From: Nostoc sp. ATCC 43529
GTDB taxonomy: Bacteria; Cyanobacteriota; Cyanobacteriia; Cyanobacteriales; Nostocaceae
Length of the DNA stretch: 64,000 nucleotides
Assembly: GCA_003326205.1 (NCBI GenBank)
Contig: LWTK01000035.1
Location: 93,931 to 157,930, forward strand
Direction: 5' to 3'
Part shown: positions 26,196-35,462 of the stretch, piece by piece
Layout of the letters: every line of letters starts with the position of its first letter
Position numbering within the stretch: position 1 is the first letter of the stretch
Translations under genes and position numbers: made by a program
The notes under the pieces: model-generated
The model's database searches: none
Told to the model about the DNA's origin: nothing
Seen by the model: only the letters and a program-made list of their open reading frames with translations

Positions 26196-28232
26196 TTATA
26201 TTTGTATAAATGGAAATTTCAACTGGCATTTTACTCCATTCTCACCTTTGATATTGATAGTTCCTCCTAACTGATAGGTGAGAGCATCGACTAACTGTAA
26301 ACCTAATGATGATATTTGTTTGAAATCAAAGCTAGAAGGTAAACCAACACCATCATCACTAACCTCCAGGATAAAATTATTGTCATAACTTTGATGAAGT
26401 TCAATAGAAATTGAACCAGTTCTACCTGCGGGAAATGCATATTTTAAAGAGTTAGATACAAGCTCATGGATAATTAAACTACAAGGAATAGCTGTATCTA
26501 AACCTAATAAAACATCTTCGTCAATATTTATGTTTATGGCGATCGCATCTTCACTCACTTCGTATGCAGTCAATAAAGTTACTACCAAATCCCTAGTATA
26601 TTCCCTAAAATTAATCCTGGCTAAATCTTGGGATTGATACAATTTTTCGTGAATCAGAGCTATTGATGCTATTCGCTGCTGGCTTTGTCGGAATATTGCT
26701 AAATCGTGTTGATCTTGGATATAGGCAGATTGCAAATTTAGCAAACTAGAAATTACCTGCAAATTGTTTTTGACGCGATGGTAAATTTCTTTTAATAATA
26801 CCTCTTTTTCTAAGAGTGATGCTTTGATTTGCTCTTGTGAGTGCTTGCGATCGCTAATATCTTCAATCACAGAAATAAAATACTTTGGCTCTCCATTAGA
26901 TTCACGCATCAAAGCTACCGTGAGGTTAACCCAAACAATAGAATTATCTTTGCAAAAAAAGCGCTTTTCCATTGAGTAAGTTTGAATACGATCGGCTAAA
27001 ATATCATCAACATATTTTAGGTCAGCCTCAAGATCGTCTGGGTGGGTAATATCTTGAAAACTTAGCAATTGTAGTTCTTCAAGTGTATAACCAATAATAT
27101 CGCAAAGCCTCTGGTTAACTAACAACCATCTCCCATTTATTCCCACATGAGCAATGCCAACAGCAGCTTGATGAAATGCAGACCGGAATCGCTGTTCGCT
27201 TTCTCGCAATGCTGCTTCTATTCGTTGGCGCTCAGTAATTTCTGCTTGTAATGATTGATTAATTCTTGTTAACTCTGCTGTCCGTTCGTCAACTATGCTT
27301 TCTAGTTGGTTAAGTAGACTACTGAGCGCTTCCTCTGCTTGCTTACGCTCGGTTATATCCGTATGCGAACCTGCCATTCGCACTACATTACCGTTTTCAT
27401 CCCACAGTCCTTGACCTCGATTTAAAATCCATTTGTAACTGCCGTCTTTACATAAAACTCGATGCTCGGTAATGTAAAAAGGTGTTTTCTTTGCAAAGTG
27501 ATCTTGAACTGCTTGTGTTACCCAATGGAGATCGTTGGGATGCACTCGTGTCAACATTTCATCTAGATGGTTAGAAATTTCATGGTCTTGGTAACCGAGC
27601 ATTTCCTTCCAACGAGTGGAGAAAAAAACTTCATTAGTTTTAAGATTCCAGTCCCAAATTCCATCATTATTGCCACGTAAAGCTAATTGCCAGCGTTGTT
27701 CGCTTTCTCTTAAAATCTCCTCAGTACGTTTGCGTTCAGCAATTTCCTTTGCTAGTTGACAGTTAGCCGCCTCTAGTTGAGCAGGACTCGGTAAAGCTAA
27801 TGCCTGGGGTATCAATGGCACAAGCTCTAAGGCGGTAACTACGGAGACAAAAGCAGTAATAGCTTTAATTAACCCTGATACCCAATAAGTAGGATACCAA
27901 AGCGTCCACACATCCATTAAATGAGTTGTCCCACAAGCAACAATGAATGTGCTAAACATCAAGAACATCCAATCGAAAGGCACATCTCGCCGTTTGCGAA
28001 CAAAATAAATTAGCATTACTGGAATTGAATAATAAGCAAGTCCAGTTAGCACATCTGAAAGTAAATGCAACCATACCAGCCCTGGTTTCCAGAGGTAGCA
28101 ATGTCCGTGAGGGATAAACTGGTTAACAGAGAAAAAATTATTTAAAAATTCCACGATTAAAACCCATATACTGCACAAACTGTAGGCTAGGCTTGAGTAC
28201 GCTTGGACGTTGGCTGTGGCTTCTACACACAC
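26196..28232 (-). CDS. Ethylene-receptor-like histidine kinase with PAS domains
   Basis: Up to 678 residues from ATG 28232; a GTG at 28154, giving VEFLNNFF, is a plausible shorter start. The N-terminus has three membrane helices like plant ETR1: [22 protein letters not shown], then [17 protein letters not shown] with the copper-ligand Cys and His (C-G-T-T-H, about residue 100). Two PAS domains (about 175-300 and 345-465) separated by a coiled coil lead to a HisKA_2-type kinase (phospho-His in [22 protein letters not shown], about 482) and an HATPase with DDGVGLP. It probably binds ethylene through Cu(I). Co-transcribed with the hybrid regulator. Confidence 0.92.
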   Translation of the reverse strand: MCVEATANVQAYSSLAYSLCSIWVLIVEFLNNFFSVNQFIPHGHCYLWKPGLVWLHLLSDVLTGLAYYSIPVMLIYFVRKRRDVPFDWMFLMFSTFIVACGTTHLMDVWTLWYPTYWVSGLIKAITAFVSVVTALELVPLIPQALALPSPAQLEAANCQLAKEIAERKRTEEILRESEQRWQLALRGNNDGIWDWNLKTNEVFFSTRWKEMLGYQDHEISNHLDEMLTRVHPNDLHWVTQAVQDHFAKKTPFYITEHRVLCKDGSYKWILNRGQGLWDENGNVVRMAGSHTDITERKQAEEALSSLLNQLESIVDERTAELTRINQSLQAEITERQRIEAALRESEQRFRSAFHQAAVGIAHVGINGRWLLVNQRLCDIIGYTLEELQLLSFQDITHPDDLEADLKYVDDILADRIQTYSMEKRFFCKDNSIVWVNLTVALMRESNGEPKYFISVIEDISDRKHSQEQIKASLLEKEVLLKEIYHRVKNNLQVISSLLNLQSAYIQDQHDLAIFRQSQQRIASIALIHEKLYQSQDLARINFREYTRDLVVTLLTAYEVSEDAIAININIDEDVLLGLDTAIPCSLIIHELVSNSLKYAFPAGRTGSISIELHQSYDNNFILEVSDDGVGLPSSFDFKQISSLGLQLVDALTYQLGGTINIKGENGVKCQLKFPFIQI

Positions 28233-28390
28233 ATCATTGTTTACTCATACTTTGTAAAGTTTTTAACCTGAGAACTTAAGATTTATTTAAATTAAAATAC
28301 CGCGATTGCTTTGGTGATTGTTACCGTAGATCTTCTGAAATCAACCATTTATATATAGCAAGCAATCCACAATTATTAATGAAAAACAAA

Positions 28391-28420
28391 AACCTCGACT
28401 TCTGGTAAGAAGTCGAGGTT
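28391..28420 (-). terminator. Terminator at the end of the biosynthetic locus
   Basis: Perfect 13-bp stem aacctcgacttct / agaagtcgaggtt with a 4-base loop. It lies 38 bp beyond the SMR-like gene and is followed on the minus strand by ttttgttttt. It marks the 3' edge of the long minus-strand locus. Confidence 0.85.
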
Positions 28421-28457
28421 CTGCGACTTGTAACTATCACAAATTAAGATTAATGAA

Positions 28458-28817
28458 TTAAGAACGTGACATAACAATTATCCCAATCATAATTATTGCT
28501 AATCCAAGGTATTGGTTGAGGCCAAGGCGTTCTCCAAAAAACCAACTTCCAGTAATAGCAATCATTCCAAATCCCAACCCAGCGAAGACAGGGTAAGCTG
28601 TTGAAACTGGTAATTTATCTAATGCTTTAGCAAATAGCACGACGTTCATACTGTAGAAAACCAGTCCGCTGATAAACCAAGGAGACAATAACAATGATAC
28701 TAAACCAGGATCGGGGGCTTCAAGACGCGATCGCTTCAATAACAAATTGCCAATGCAAGTATTGATGCTAGCAGCGAAAACAAAACTCCATGTGTTGAAA
28801 CTAAAGTTGATATTCAT
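28458..28817 (-). CDS. SMR/EmrE-like small membrane transporter
   Basis: 119 residues with four membrane helices (WSFVFAASINTCIGNLLLK; WFISGLVFYSMNVVLFAKAL; LPVSTAYPVFAGLGFGMIAITG; YLGLAIIMIGIIVMS). The PVSTAYPVFAGLGF stretch is typical of the SMR superfamily. It lacks the membrane-embedded Glu14 seen in EmrE-type drug exporters, so it is closer to ArnE/ArnF-like or EamA-like members that move lipid-linked sugars. It is the last gene of the biosynthetic locus, right after a glycosyltransferase, which suits lipid-sugar flipping (inference). Confidence 0.75.
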   Translation of the reverse strand: MNINFSFNTWSFVFAASINTCIGNLLLKRSRLEAPDPGLVSLLLSPWFISGLVFYSMNVVLFAKALDKLPVSTAYPVFAGLGFGMIAITGSWFFGERLGLNQYLGLAIIMIGIIVMSRS

Positions 28818-28898
28818 ACAATCCCGATCAAGAAAATTACTTAATAACCGATAATCAACTCTCTTCTTGAGCGCTTCTAAAGTTGGAATAGCGATAGT

Positions 28899-29906
28899 TC
28901 ATTTCACACAAAAAGATTTTAAATCTTCCAACCACAAATTAACTAAATACAATTCTTTTTGTGGAATAATTCCAGCTTCTACTAATTTTTCATAGCATAG
29001 ACGTAAGTTCTCACCCGTTTGCTCTGGCAGATTTGAGAGCGGTAGATCGCTCAAAATTTGTATAATTCTAACATTATCTAGATAACCAGGAACTTCATCC
29101 TTGAAGTCGCGGATAAGAGAATGCTCGTTTCTTAATTGAAATACAGTTGCTTCTCGAAAAGCAAGGTGTTTACCAAGCTTATACAAGCAGATTTGTGCAA
29201 CGAATGACCGCCAAATGTCTGTCATCCGAAAGCTTACAAAGCTAGGTAAATAAAGGAGTGGATATGCCTCTGGCCACCAGAGGGTGTTCTGGGAGTTGAA
29301 GGGACAGAATGTACCATTCCCAAGAATGACTGTATTCGGCTTGAACTTAGTCTCAGTTTCTGTAGTTAAACGATAAACCGCATCGACATCTGGGTCGCCG
29401 TCAGCTAAATACTGCTGAATAGGGCAATCAAAAGTGGATGCTTCACCTAAAGGACTAGGATTTTTCAAACTTTCATTGACATATTCTAAAGGAAAACCAC
29501 GCGGCCAAATTTTTGTATCTACAAAGTGCGTGTAAATGTTTTCCCAACCTTGCTTGTGCACTGGTTGACCTACAACATGTTTATTAATTTCAGCTAGAAA
29601 AGAATCGTATGGAATGTTATCATCATCTGTCTCAGCAATAATTTCTGCACTAGATTGTATAGCTTTGAGATAACCAATATTTTTTCGGGCATAGTGATTG
29701 ACAGGGCATTCTTTCACTAAGGCACTGGCTAAATTGAGCTGGCCTTCAAAAGAGAGAAAATGAACTCCTTCGCAGTTCCAATCATTCGGACTTTTTTTGT
29801 CACCAACAATGATTATTTTCCAGTTTTTGGAGAATTTTGCTATTTTTTTAACTCCCTCAGTTGGATAGTTTATACTGGTGATAACGATAAATTTTTTATT
29901 CTGCAT
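28899..29906 (-). CDS. DUF288 (STELLO-like) glycosyltransferase
   Basis: 335 residues. It opens with KKFIVITSINYPTEGVKK and WKIIIVGDKKSP. A conserved YARKNIGYLKAIQ motif precedes the acidic ETDDDNIPYDSF (DxD, likely metal/nucleotide-sugar site, about residue 93). Later come NGTFCPFNSQNTLW, YLPSFVSFRMTDIWRSFVAQ and FREATVFQLRNEHSL. These are hallmarks of the DUF288/STELLO family, known from plant and nematode Golgi proteins and some bacteria. The sugar and acceptor are unknown. Its position suggests a glycosylation step on the product of the upstream PKS locus. Confidence 0.82.
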   Translation of the reverse strand: MQNKKFIVITSINYPTEGVKKIAKFSKNWKIIIVGDKKSPNDWNCEGVHFLSFEGQLNLASALVKECPVNHYARKNIGYLKAIQSSAEIIAETDDDNIPYDSFLAEINKHVVGQPVHKQGWENIYTHFVDTKIWPRGFPLEYVNESLKNPSPLGEASTFDCPIQQYLADGDPDVDAVYRLTTETETKFKPNTVILGNGTFCPFNSQNTLWWPEAYPLLYLPSFVSFRMTDIWRSFVAQICLYKLGKHLAFREATVFQLRNEHSLIRDFKDEVPGYLDNVRIIQILSDLPLSNLPEQTGENLRLCYEKLVEAGIIPQKELYLVNLWLEDLKSFCVK

Positions 29907-30088
29907 AATTTTACTGCCATGACGATTATTTCATTAGAAAAAACATAATTTGACGAAAATTAAAAACTATCTAAATCTATTTAAAGTGTTTGAATTTACT
30001 TAATAGATTTTTAATCTATACTTATACATATATTTAAGTTAAAAATATGTCAAATAAAATAAATCTTTTTAAAGAGAATACTTGTTTT

Positions 30089-31027
30089 TCAGCTAATAAA
30101 TATATTCGAGTCAAAAGGCATTATCATTTTATTCCAATCTTGATGAATTTCAAAATTTTTAGCATTCTTGAGAGCCTCTAATAATTCACTACGGTATTTA
30201 TAGTTGTATTCCTTTCCACGAATAAGTATACTTTTGACATAAGACCAATTTGTTGGTGTATCTTTATCTCCTGTAAGATAAGATACGCTCTTAAATCTAC
30301 CGACTTTTACTCCACAGTAATCAATATGACTTTTCAAGTGACTTTCGTGGTTTAGTTCATTTTTTCCAAAAAAACAATATTTTTTTAACTTTAGATAATT
30401 CATAGCTCTTAAATCTAGCATGTACTCAAACAAACTTAAATAATGGTCAATATTTGTTTCACTACAAACTGCATGTCTATCATTGTAACCACCGTAATTT
30501 TCTTTTGTAGGTATCCAAATTAAATTAGGATTTAGTAGCTTGAGTGGTGGATGTTCAAGCAGCCAAAGAAAATCTGTTCTTGTAATTACATATCTGTGAT
30601 AACTTAAATTTTTAGATCGTAAATATTCTATTCTTTTCAAGAGGTTCCAAAAATTATAATTTAAATGCATACCCGAACCTTTACGCCCCTTCATCCCGCC
30701 TAACCAATTACCTTCAATATTCAAGTATTTATACCATTCTTCTTTTAAATTATATTTTGTGTAAAACTCTTCAAATAAATTTTCATAACCATACTTAGGA
30801 TTTTCATAAAAAGTCACATCAATAATATTGAGTTTTTCTAAATATTTCAAATACTTTTCATCTTCTGATTTTAGTTTAGTTACACAAACTATTAAATCAG
30901 CGTTTAAAGGTTTAATAACTTTTTCAATTAAGTTTTTATAGGTTATATCAAGTGCTCTTAATGTGCCAACTATACAGATGACTGCACGCTGATTATTATA
31001 ATTTATAGGACTATAAATATGGTTCAT
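30089..31027 (-). CDS. Uncharacterised glycan-related protein
   Basis: 312 residues, AT-rich and Lys/Asn/Tyr-rich. The pattern AVICIVGTLRALDITYKNLIEKVIKPLNADLIVCVTK ... HRYVITRTDFLWLLEHPPL ... NLIWIPTKENYGGYNDRHAVC resembles proteins of capsule and exopolysaccharide clusters with a GT-A-like fold: an N-terminal strand-helix unit, a central R-T-D-F-L-W acidic motif, and a later YGGYNDRH. I cannot name the family with confidence. No signal peptide or membrane helix is visible. It sits between two glycosyltransferase-like genes and is probably part of the same locus. Confidence 0.6.
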   Translation of the reverse strand: MNHIYSPINYNNQRAVICIVGTLRALDITYKNLIEKVIKPLNADLIVCVTKLKSEDEKYLKYLEKLNIIDVTFYENPKYGYENLFEEFYTKYNLKEEWYKYLNIEGNWLGGMKGRKGSGMHLNYNFWNLLKRIEYLRSKNLSYHRYVITRTDFLWLLEHPPLKLLNPNLIWIPTKENYGGYNDRHAVCSETNIDHYLSLFEYMLDLRAMNYLKLKKYCFFGKNELNHESHLKSHIDYCGVKVGRFKSVSYLTGDKDTPTNWSYVKSILIRGKEYNYKYRSELLEALKNAKNFEIHQDWNKMIMPFDSNIFIS

Positions 31028-31492
31028 GGTTCTAAACTTATCAATGAGGATTCTGTATTAAAGAAAGAGAAATAGATAGACGATTTAATGGGTTGAAGTT
31101 CAAGCTTTTATATTAGTGAATTAGCTTATAATCTAAATTTTTAGCCAAAATATTTCGATTTTTTTAGTATTTAGCGGGTCTTAGATCTATAGATATTTTA
31201 TGTTTATGAATCAATTAATTACAAGTCTTATGCAACCATCAAAGAATTTTTTTATGATTAAAATCTGTAAAAAATTATTTTTAACTATTGGTTGCACTAT
31301 ACTGAATTATTTTAAATAAAGTTCGTCACTTGTGTTGAAAATCAAGCCTTACAGGGAGTTATAGCTTCAAGTTCAGAAATCTTATCTCAAATGGTAAGAT
31401 TAACGGCTTTTATTATTGCCCAGCAAGGATTTTAAGCTTATTGACAGACGTATTTAGCATAACAAGTACTGAAGAACCAACAATATTTAATT
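31028..31492. other. AT-rich intergenic stretch
   Basis: About 465 bp between the uncharacterised glycan protein start and the C-terminus of GT-like protein A. Very AT-rich; I see no gene, no clear terminator and no known repeat. It may hold the promoter for the 31027-28458 subgroup. Confidence 0.4.
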
Positions 31493-32860
31493 TTACCAGC
31501 AAGCTTTCGCTTTGTTTCCTTGTAGTATGTCAGGTTTTTCTAAACTCTTATTAGTAATTTTTTGAGAAATTAAGAAGGCGCTTGCTAAAACTTCTATTTT
31601 TTTAAGTATTGTATATAAACTTACTTTATCTCTTCCCTTCAATCTTTTCAAAAATTGAAGTGGTTCTGTGAAAATAGATAAAGGAATTTTACCACCTGAT
31701 GTTATAGTACTAATATTATGTCTTCCATAGCATAACTCCAATGCATGATGACCAGCACTCCATCTAGATACTTGCTCTACCCAAGCTTTTTTTGATGGTT
31801 TATCCATCGTTGTATCGATAGAACTGAAAGTTCTATTTATAGAAACAACATCTAAAAATACTTCATATATAAAACCTGCATACTTAGCTAAAATTGTGAG
31901 ATGAGTATCTTCAACCCTCATCCCTGGATAAGTTTGAGCGATAACAACTAACAAACTAATAAGTGCATCTGTCCTTCCAAATGTGCCTCCTCCTTGCATC
32001 CACTGAAAGCCATTGTGTCTACCATGCATCAGGTCTAAAAATAATTGGATAGGAGGAATTTCTTGATTAAAGTCAGGGAGAAGAATTTCAATTCCATCTA
32101 CCATAGCTTTTTGATATACAGCAAATCTATTTCTAGTACTAAAAATATCTATTTGCGGATGCTCATTCAAGTGATTAATCATTAATTGTAAGCCGTTAGA
32201 ATCTAAATCTAAAAAAGGATATTTTCTTTCAATAAAAAACAGAGATTCAGCATCGAAAGTAAATAATATTGCAGGAGGTATCCATCCATTTTCTATGCTA
32301 TTCAAGAGCAACGAACAATAAATATCACCCAATACTCGAATTTTACCTGCCGCATGTAGTCCTTCTTTTTGATGAACTACAAATATTCTATGCTGTAAAT
32401 AATTGGAAACGATATTAGTTAATAAATATGGTTTTCCTGCACACATTAAATTGTCAAATATTTTCGATGGTATATTATTTGCCGCTTTTTCATCAGTATA
32501 TAAATGAATAACTTGAACATTTGGCAGCAAAGTAAAACGGTTGATAACAGTCGGAGCTTCAAATCCATTATTCAAACCGATTACAATATCAGCCATCATC
32601 CCTGTTTCAGAAATTTGGTCAATAATTTTAGGGATAGTATAGGGGAAATATTTATCGGCACTTTTACCAGCTGCAACAATTCCTAATATTCGGGTGCTAT
32701 CAAAAGTATTATTAGTTTTAGCTTGAATCGATTCTCTGCAAGACAGAATAGCTTTTACATCTGCTTCTAACGTTCTGTCTTGTTTTTGCTGTATTGTAAG
32801 TCTTTCCTCTTTTAAAAATTTATTTGACTGTTGTGATGGTAATAATTTCGTAAAAAACAT
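31493..32860 (-). CDS. GT-A-like protein, paralogue A
   Basis: 455 residues, with an aaggag ribosome-binding site before the ATG. It is similar along its whole length to the protein at 34098-35462. Features point to a family-2-type glycosyltransferase: TRILGIVAAGKSADKYFPYTIPKII, MMADIVIGLNNGFE, the putative metal motif FTFDAES, GGGTFGRTDALISLL, and an acidic RVEDTHLTILAKYAGF like the ED of GT2 enzymes. A hydrophobic patch near 425-437 may associate with the membrane. The last residues PDILQGNKAKACW are nearly the same as in its paralogue, although the preceding 60 residues have diverged. Confidence 0.65.
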   Translation of the reverse strand: MFFTKLLPSQQSNKFLKEERLTIQQKQDRTLEADVKAILSCRESIQAKTNNTFDSTRILGIVAAGKSADKYFPYTIPKIIDQISETGMMADIVIGLNNGFEAPTVINRFTLLPNVQVIHLYTDEKAANNIPSKIFDNLMCAGKPYLLTNIVSNYLQHRIFVVHQKEGLHAAGKIRVLGDIYCSLLLNSIENGWIPPAILFTFDAESLFFIERKYPFLDLDSNGLQLMINHLNEHPQIDIFSTRNRFAVYQKAMVDGIEILLPDFNQEIPPIQLFLDLMHGRHNGFQWMQGGGTFGRTDALISLLVVIAQTYPGMRVEDTHLTILAKYAGFIYEVFLDVVSINRTFSSIDTTMDKPSKKAWVEQVSRWSAGHHALELCYGRHNISTITSGGKIPLSIFTEPLQFLKRLKGRDKVSLYTILKKIEVLASAFLISQKITNKSLEKPDILQGNKAKACW

Positions 32861-33007
32861 TGCTTTGCTCCTTTAAGATATAACTTACTTGTCAAACTAA
32901 TTTCATACACATCAATTGAGGTATCTCGCTGTTTAACCACTCTGGGAAAATAAAAATTTGAATGGGGTCATTGTATGCATCTCAATTTAAGTGAATTCTA
33001 ACAATAC

Positions 33008-33895
33008 TTAATTGTGTTTGTGATACCTTATATAATGATGAACTGATGTAGCGCTACTATCTGTGGCAAAAATATTGGCATTTGCACGCTTGCGGTTCAG
33101 TTTAACTATGTCCAACCAATGGTAAAGTTTATCTACAAGTTGTGGACAAAATTGCCCAATAGCAAACATTAGTTTAGCCATATTTGTTGTTAGCGAATTT
33201 TGATTAACAATTATCTCCGCTTTGTTTTGTTTGATAGCTTTAATCACTGCATTTGCTACATCTATTGGCGTAGATGTACCTGCTAACCAAGGAGCAGGTA
33301 TCCGGCTATTAATAGTCATACCAGTTTCGGAGATATATCCTGGACAAATTACCGAAATATTAGTATCGGTAGCAGCTAATTCTTGCCGCATAGCATCAGT
33401 CCACATAATCAAACCAGCTTTACTTGCAGAATAAATGCTGTTGTAAGGAACTCCCTTTTTACCAGCCAGAGAAGCAATATTAACAATGTGACCAGTACGC
33501 CGTTCCAACATGCTTGGTAGAAACAAACGGGTTAATTCCGCAGCAGCGAGTAGATTAATTGTCAATATAGACTGGAGATCGTCTAGAGAATAATCAACAA
33601 AATCTCGATAAATTTCTATGGCAGCATTATTAATTATGATGTCTACTGGGCCAACAACTTTATTAATTTGCTGTTTAAGAGTTGATAATTCTGCCACGTT
33701 TTTAATATCAAAGGGAATACTTATCCCTTTGCCACCCAAAGCTTTTATTTGAGCGCATGTTATATCTAGTCCTGACTTCAAACGAGAAACGCAAACTACA
33801 GTTGCTCCTTCTCTGGCTAAAGCGCGAGCAATGTATACTCCTAAACCGCGTGATGCGCCTGTCAAAAGTATTGTTTTATCAGCTAAACTTGTCAT
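33008..33895 (-). CDS. Short-chain dehydrogenase/reductase in the PKS locus
   Basis: 295 residues from ATG 33895 (aaggtg site upstream); the frame extends to a GTG at 33904. It has TGASRGLG for the cofactor, NNAAIEIYRDF, the catalytic Ser in NIASLAGKKG and YxxxK as YSASK. The C-terminal ~60 residues extend beyond the core with a hydrophobic LMFAIGQFCPQLVDKLYHWL, suggesting membrane association with a lipid substrate. It lies between the two GT-A-like paralogues. It probably reduces or oxidises a group on the lipid or the sugar (inference). Confidence 0.82.
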   Translation of the reverse strand: MTSLADKTILLTGASRGLGVYIARALAREGATVVCVSRLKSGLDITCAQIKALGGKGISIPFDIKNVAELSTLKQQINKVVGPVDIIINNAAIEIYRDFVDYSLDDLQSILTINLLAAAELTRLFLPSMLERRTGHIVNIASLAGKKGVPYNSIYSASKAGLIMWTDAMRQELAATDTNISVICPGYISETGMTINSRIPAPWLAGTSTPIDVANAVIKAIKQNKAEIIVNQNSLTTNMAKLMFAIGQFCPQLVDKLYHWLDIVKLNRKRANANIFATDSSATSVHHYIRYHKHN

Positions 33896-34097
33896 GGTAA
33901 ACACCTTAAGTTTGAATCTATTACTGTCACACTATTTAAAGTTCAACAAAAATTTCAACTTTAAATAACAGTTTTTTTAGAAACCTTAAATATTGATTTC
34001 TATTACTTTTTTCACAGCCTTTTTAGTGTAGTAGCTGAATAAGTTAAATTAAATAAGCTACAAATATACAGCATGTTATTTACTAAATATAATAATT

Positions 34098-35462
34098 TTA
34101 CCAAAAAGCTTTTGCTTTATCACCTTGTAGAATATCAGGGTTTTTAGTACTATGTTTTTGAATTTTTTGATAATACAAAAAACTCAAAAATAATAATTTA
34201 CTTTTATTAAATATAGTATTTAAATTAATACTTTTATTTGCTATTACCAGCTTCAAAAATCTAATTGGATGAGTCAATGTAAACCAAGGAAAACCGATAT
34301 TTACCAACATGCTAATATTATGCTCTCCATAAAGTAATTTTAATGACTCAACAGAAGTTAACCATCTATAAATTTGTTCTATCCAAGCTTTTCTTTGTGG
34401 GTGTTCCATTGTCATATCTGCGATACTGGGAGTTCTGTTTGTAGAAATCACATCTAAAAATATGTCACCTATAAAGCCTGCATACTTGCTTAAGATTGTG
34501 AGTTGAGTATCCTCAGTTCTAATGCCTGGATAATTTATAGAAATTACTATTAACAAACTAACTATCACATCAGTTTTGCCAAATGTGCCTCCTCCCCATT
34601 TACATTCAAAGCTACTGAATCTACCATGAACAATATCTATAAACCATTGGATAGGAGGCAGTTCTTCACTAAAATCAGGCAGTAAAATTTCAATTCCATC
34701 TACTATTGCTTTGTGGTAAACTGCAAACTTATTTCTTGTACCTAAAATATCGATTTTCGGGGAATTTAGGAGTTGGTTTATTATTAATTTTAAGCCATTA
34801 GATTCTAGATCTATAACTGAATAATTGCGTGCTACTAAAAACTGAGACTCAGCATCAAAAGTTATTAAAAGGGCAGGTGGTATCCATCCATGTTCAATAC
34901 TCTTGAGTAATAATGAACCATAAATATCTCCCAAAACTCGAATTTTTCCTGCTGAGTTTTGCCCCTGTTTTTGATGGACAACAAATATTCTATGTCTGTA
35001 TTTGTAAGCGCCAGTGTTAGTTAAACAATATGGTTTACCTTGGCACATTATATTGTCAAATATTGGTGCTGGAATATTGTTTGCTAACTTTTCTTGAGTA
35101 TATAGATGAATGATTTGGGTATTTTGCAACAAAGTAAAACGGTCGATAATAGCGGGACATTCAAAGCCATGATTTAAACCAATGACTATATCAGCCGTCA
35201 TTCCTATTTCCGAGATTTGTTTAATAATTTGAGGGATAGTATAAGGTAAATAATTTTCGGCTCCTTTAGTGGCTGCAACTATTCCTAATATTCGAGTCTT
35301 GTCGAAAGTATGGTTAGTTTGAGTCTGAATCCAATCTCTATAATACAGAACAGATTTTACATCTGCACTTAAAGTTCTGTTTTGCTTTTCCCGTAATGCA
35401 CTTTTTTCTTGGTAAAGTTTTCTGGATTGATCAGATACTTTGAGTAAATTATTCAAAAACAT
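34098..35462 (-). CDS. GT-A-like protein, paralogue B
   Basis: 454 residues from the ATG at 35462, preceded by aaggagcaaatta. The frame is open six codons further, but the paralogue also begins MFxx at this point. It overlaps the end of the ABC transporter gene by 14 bp, so translation is coupled. The same motifs as paralogue A are present: ADIVIGLNHGFE, ITFDAESQF, GGGTFGKTDVIVSLL, RTEDTQLTILSKYAGF, and the C-terminal tail PDILQGDKAKAFW. I infer a GT2-like glycosyltransferase acting on the locus product. The duplicated pair could add two different sugars. Confidence 0.65.
   Translation of the reverse strand: MFLNNLLKVSDQSRKLYQEKSALREKQNRTLSADVKSVLYYRDWIQTQTNHTFDKTRILGIVAATKGAENYLPYTIPQIIKQISEIGMTADIVIGLNHGFECPAIIDRFTLLQNTQIIHLYTQEKLANNIPAPIFDNIMCQGKPYCLTNTGAYKYRHRIFVVHQKQGQNSAGKIRVLGDIYGSLLLKSIEHGWIPPALLITFDAESQFLVARNYSVIDLESNGLKLIINQLLNSPKIDILGTRNKFAVYHKAIVDGIEILLPDFSEELPPIQWFIDIVHGRFSSFECKWGGGTFGKTDVIVSLLIVISINYPGIRTEDTQLTILSKYAGFIGDIFLDVISTNRTPSIADMTMEHPQRKAWIEQIYRWLTSVESLKLLYGEHNISMLVNIGFPWFTLTHPIRFLKLVIANKSINLNTIFNKSKLLFLSFLYYQKIQKHSTKNPDILQGDKAKAFW

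Noticed and set aside
33008-33895. SDR as a PKS ketoreductase in trans
   Set aside because: The main PKS already has an intact KR motif. The SDR cannot be assigned to the chain from sequence alone.
31493-35462. PDILQGxKAKAxW tails as RiPP precursor cores
   Set aside because: They are the ends of 450-residue GT-like proteins with no leader-peptide or RiPP maturase genes nearby.
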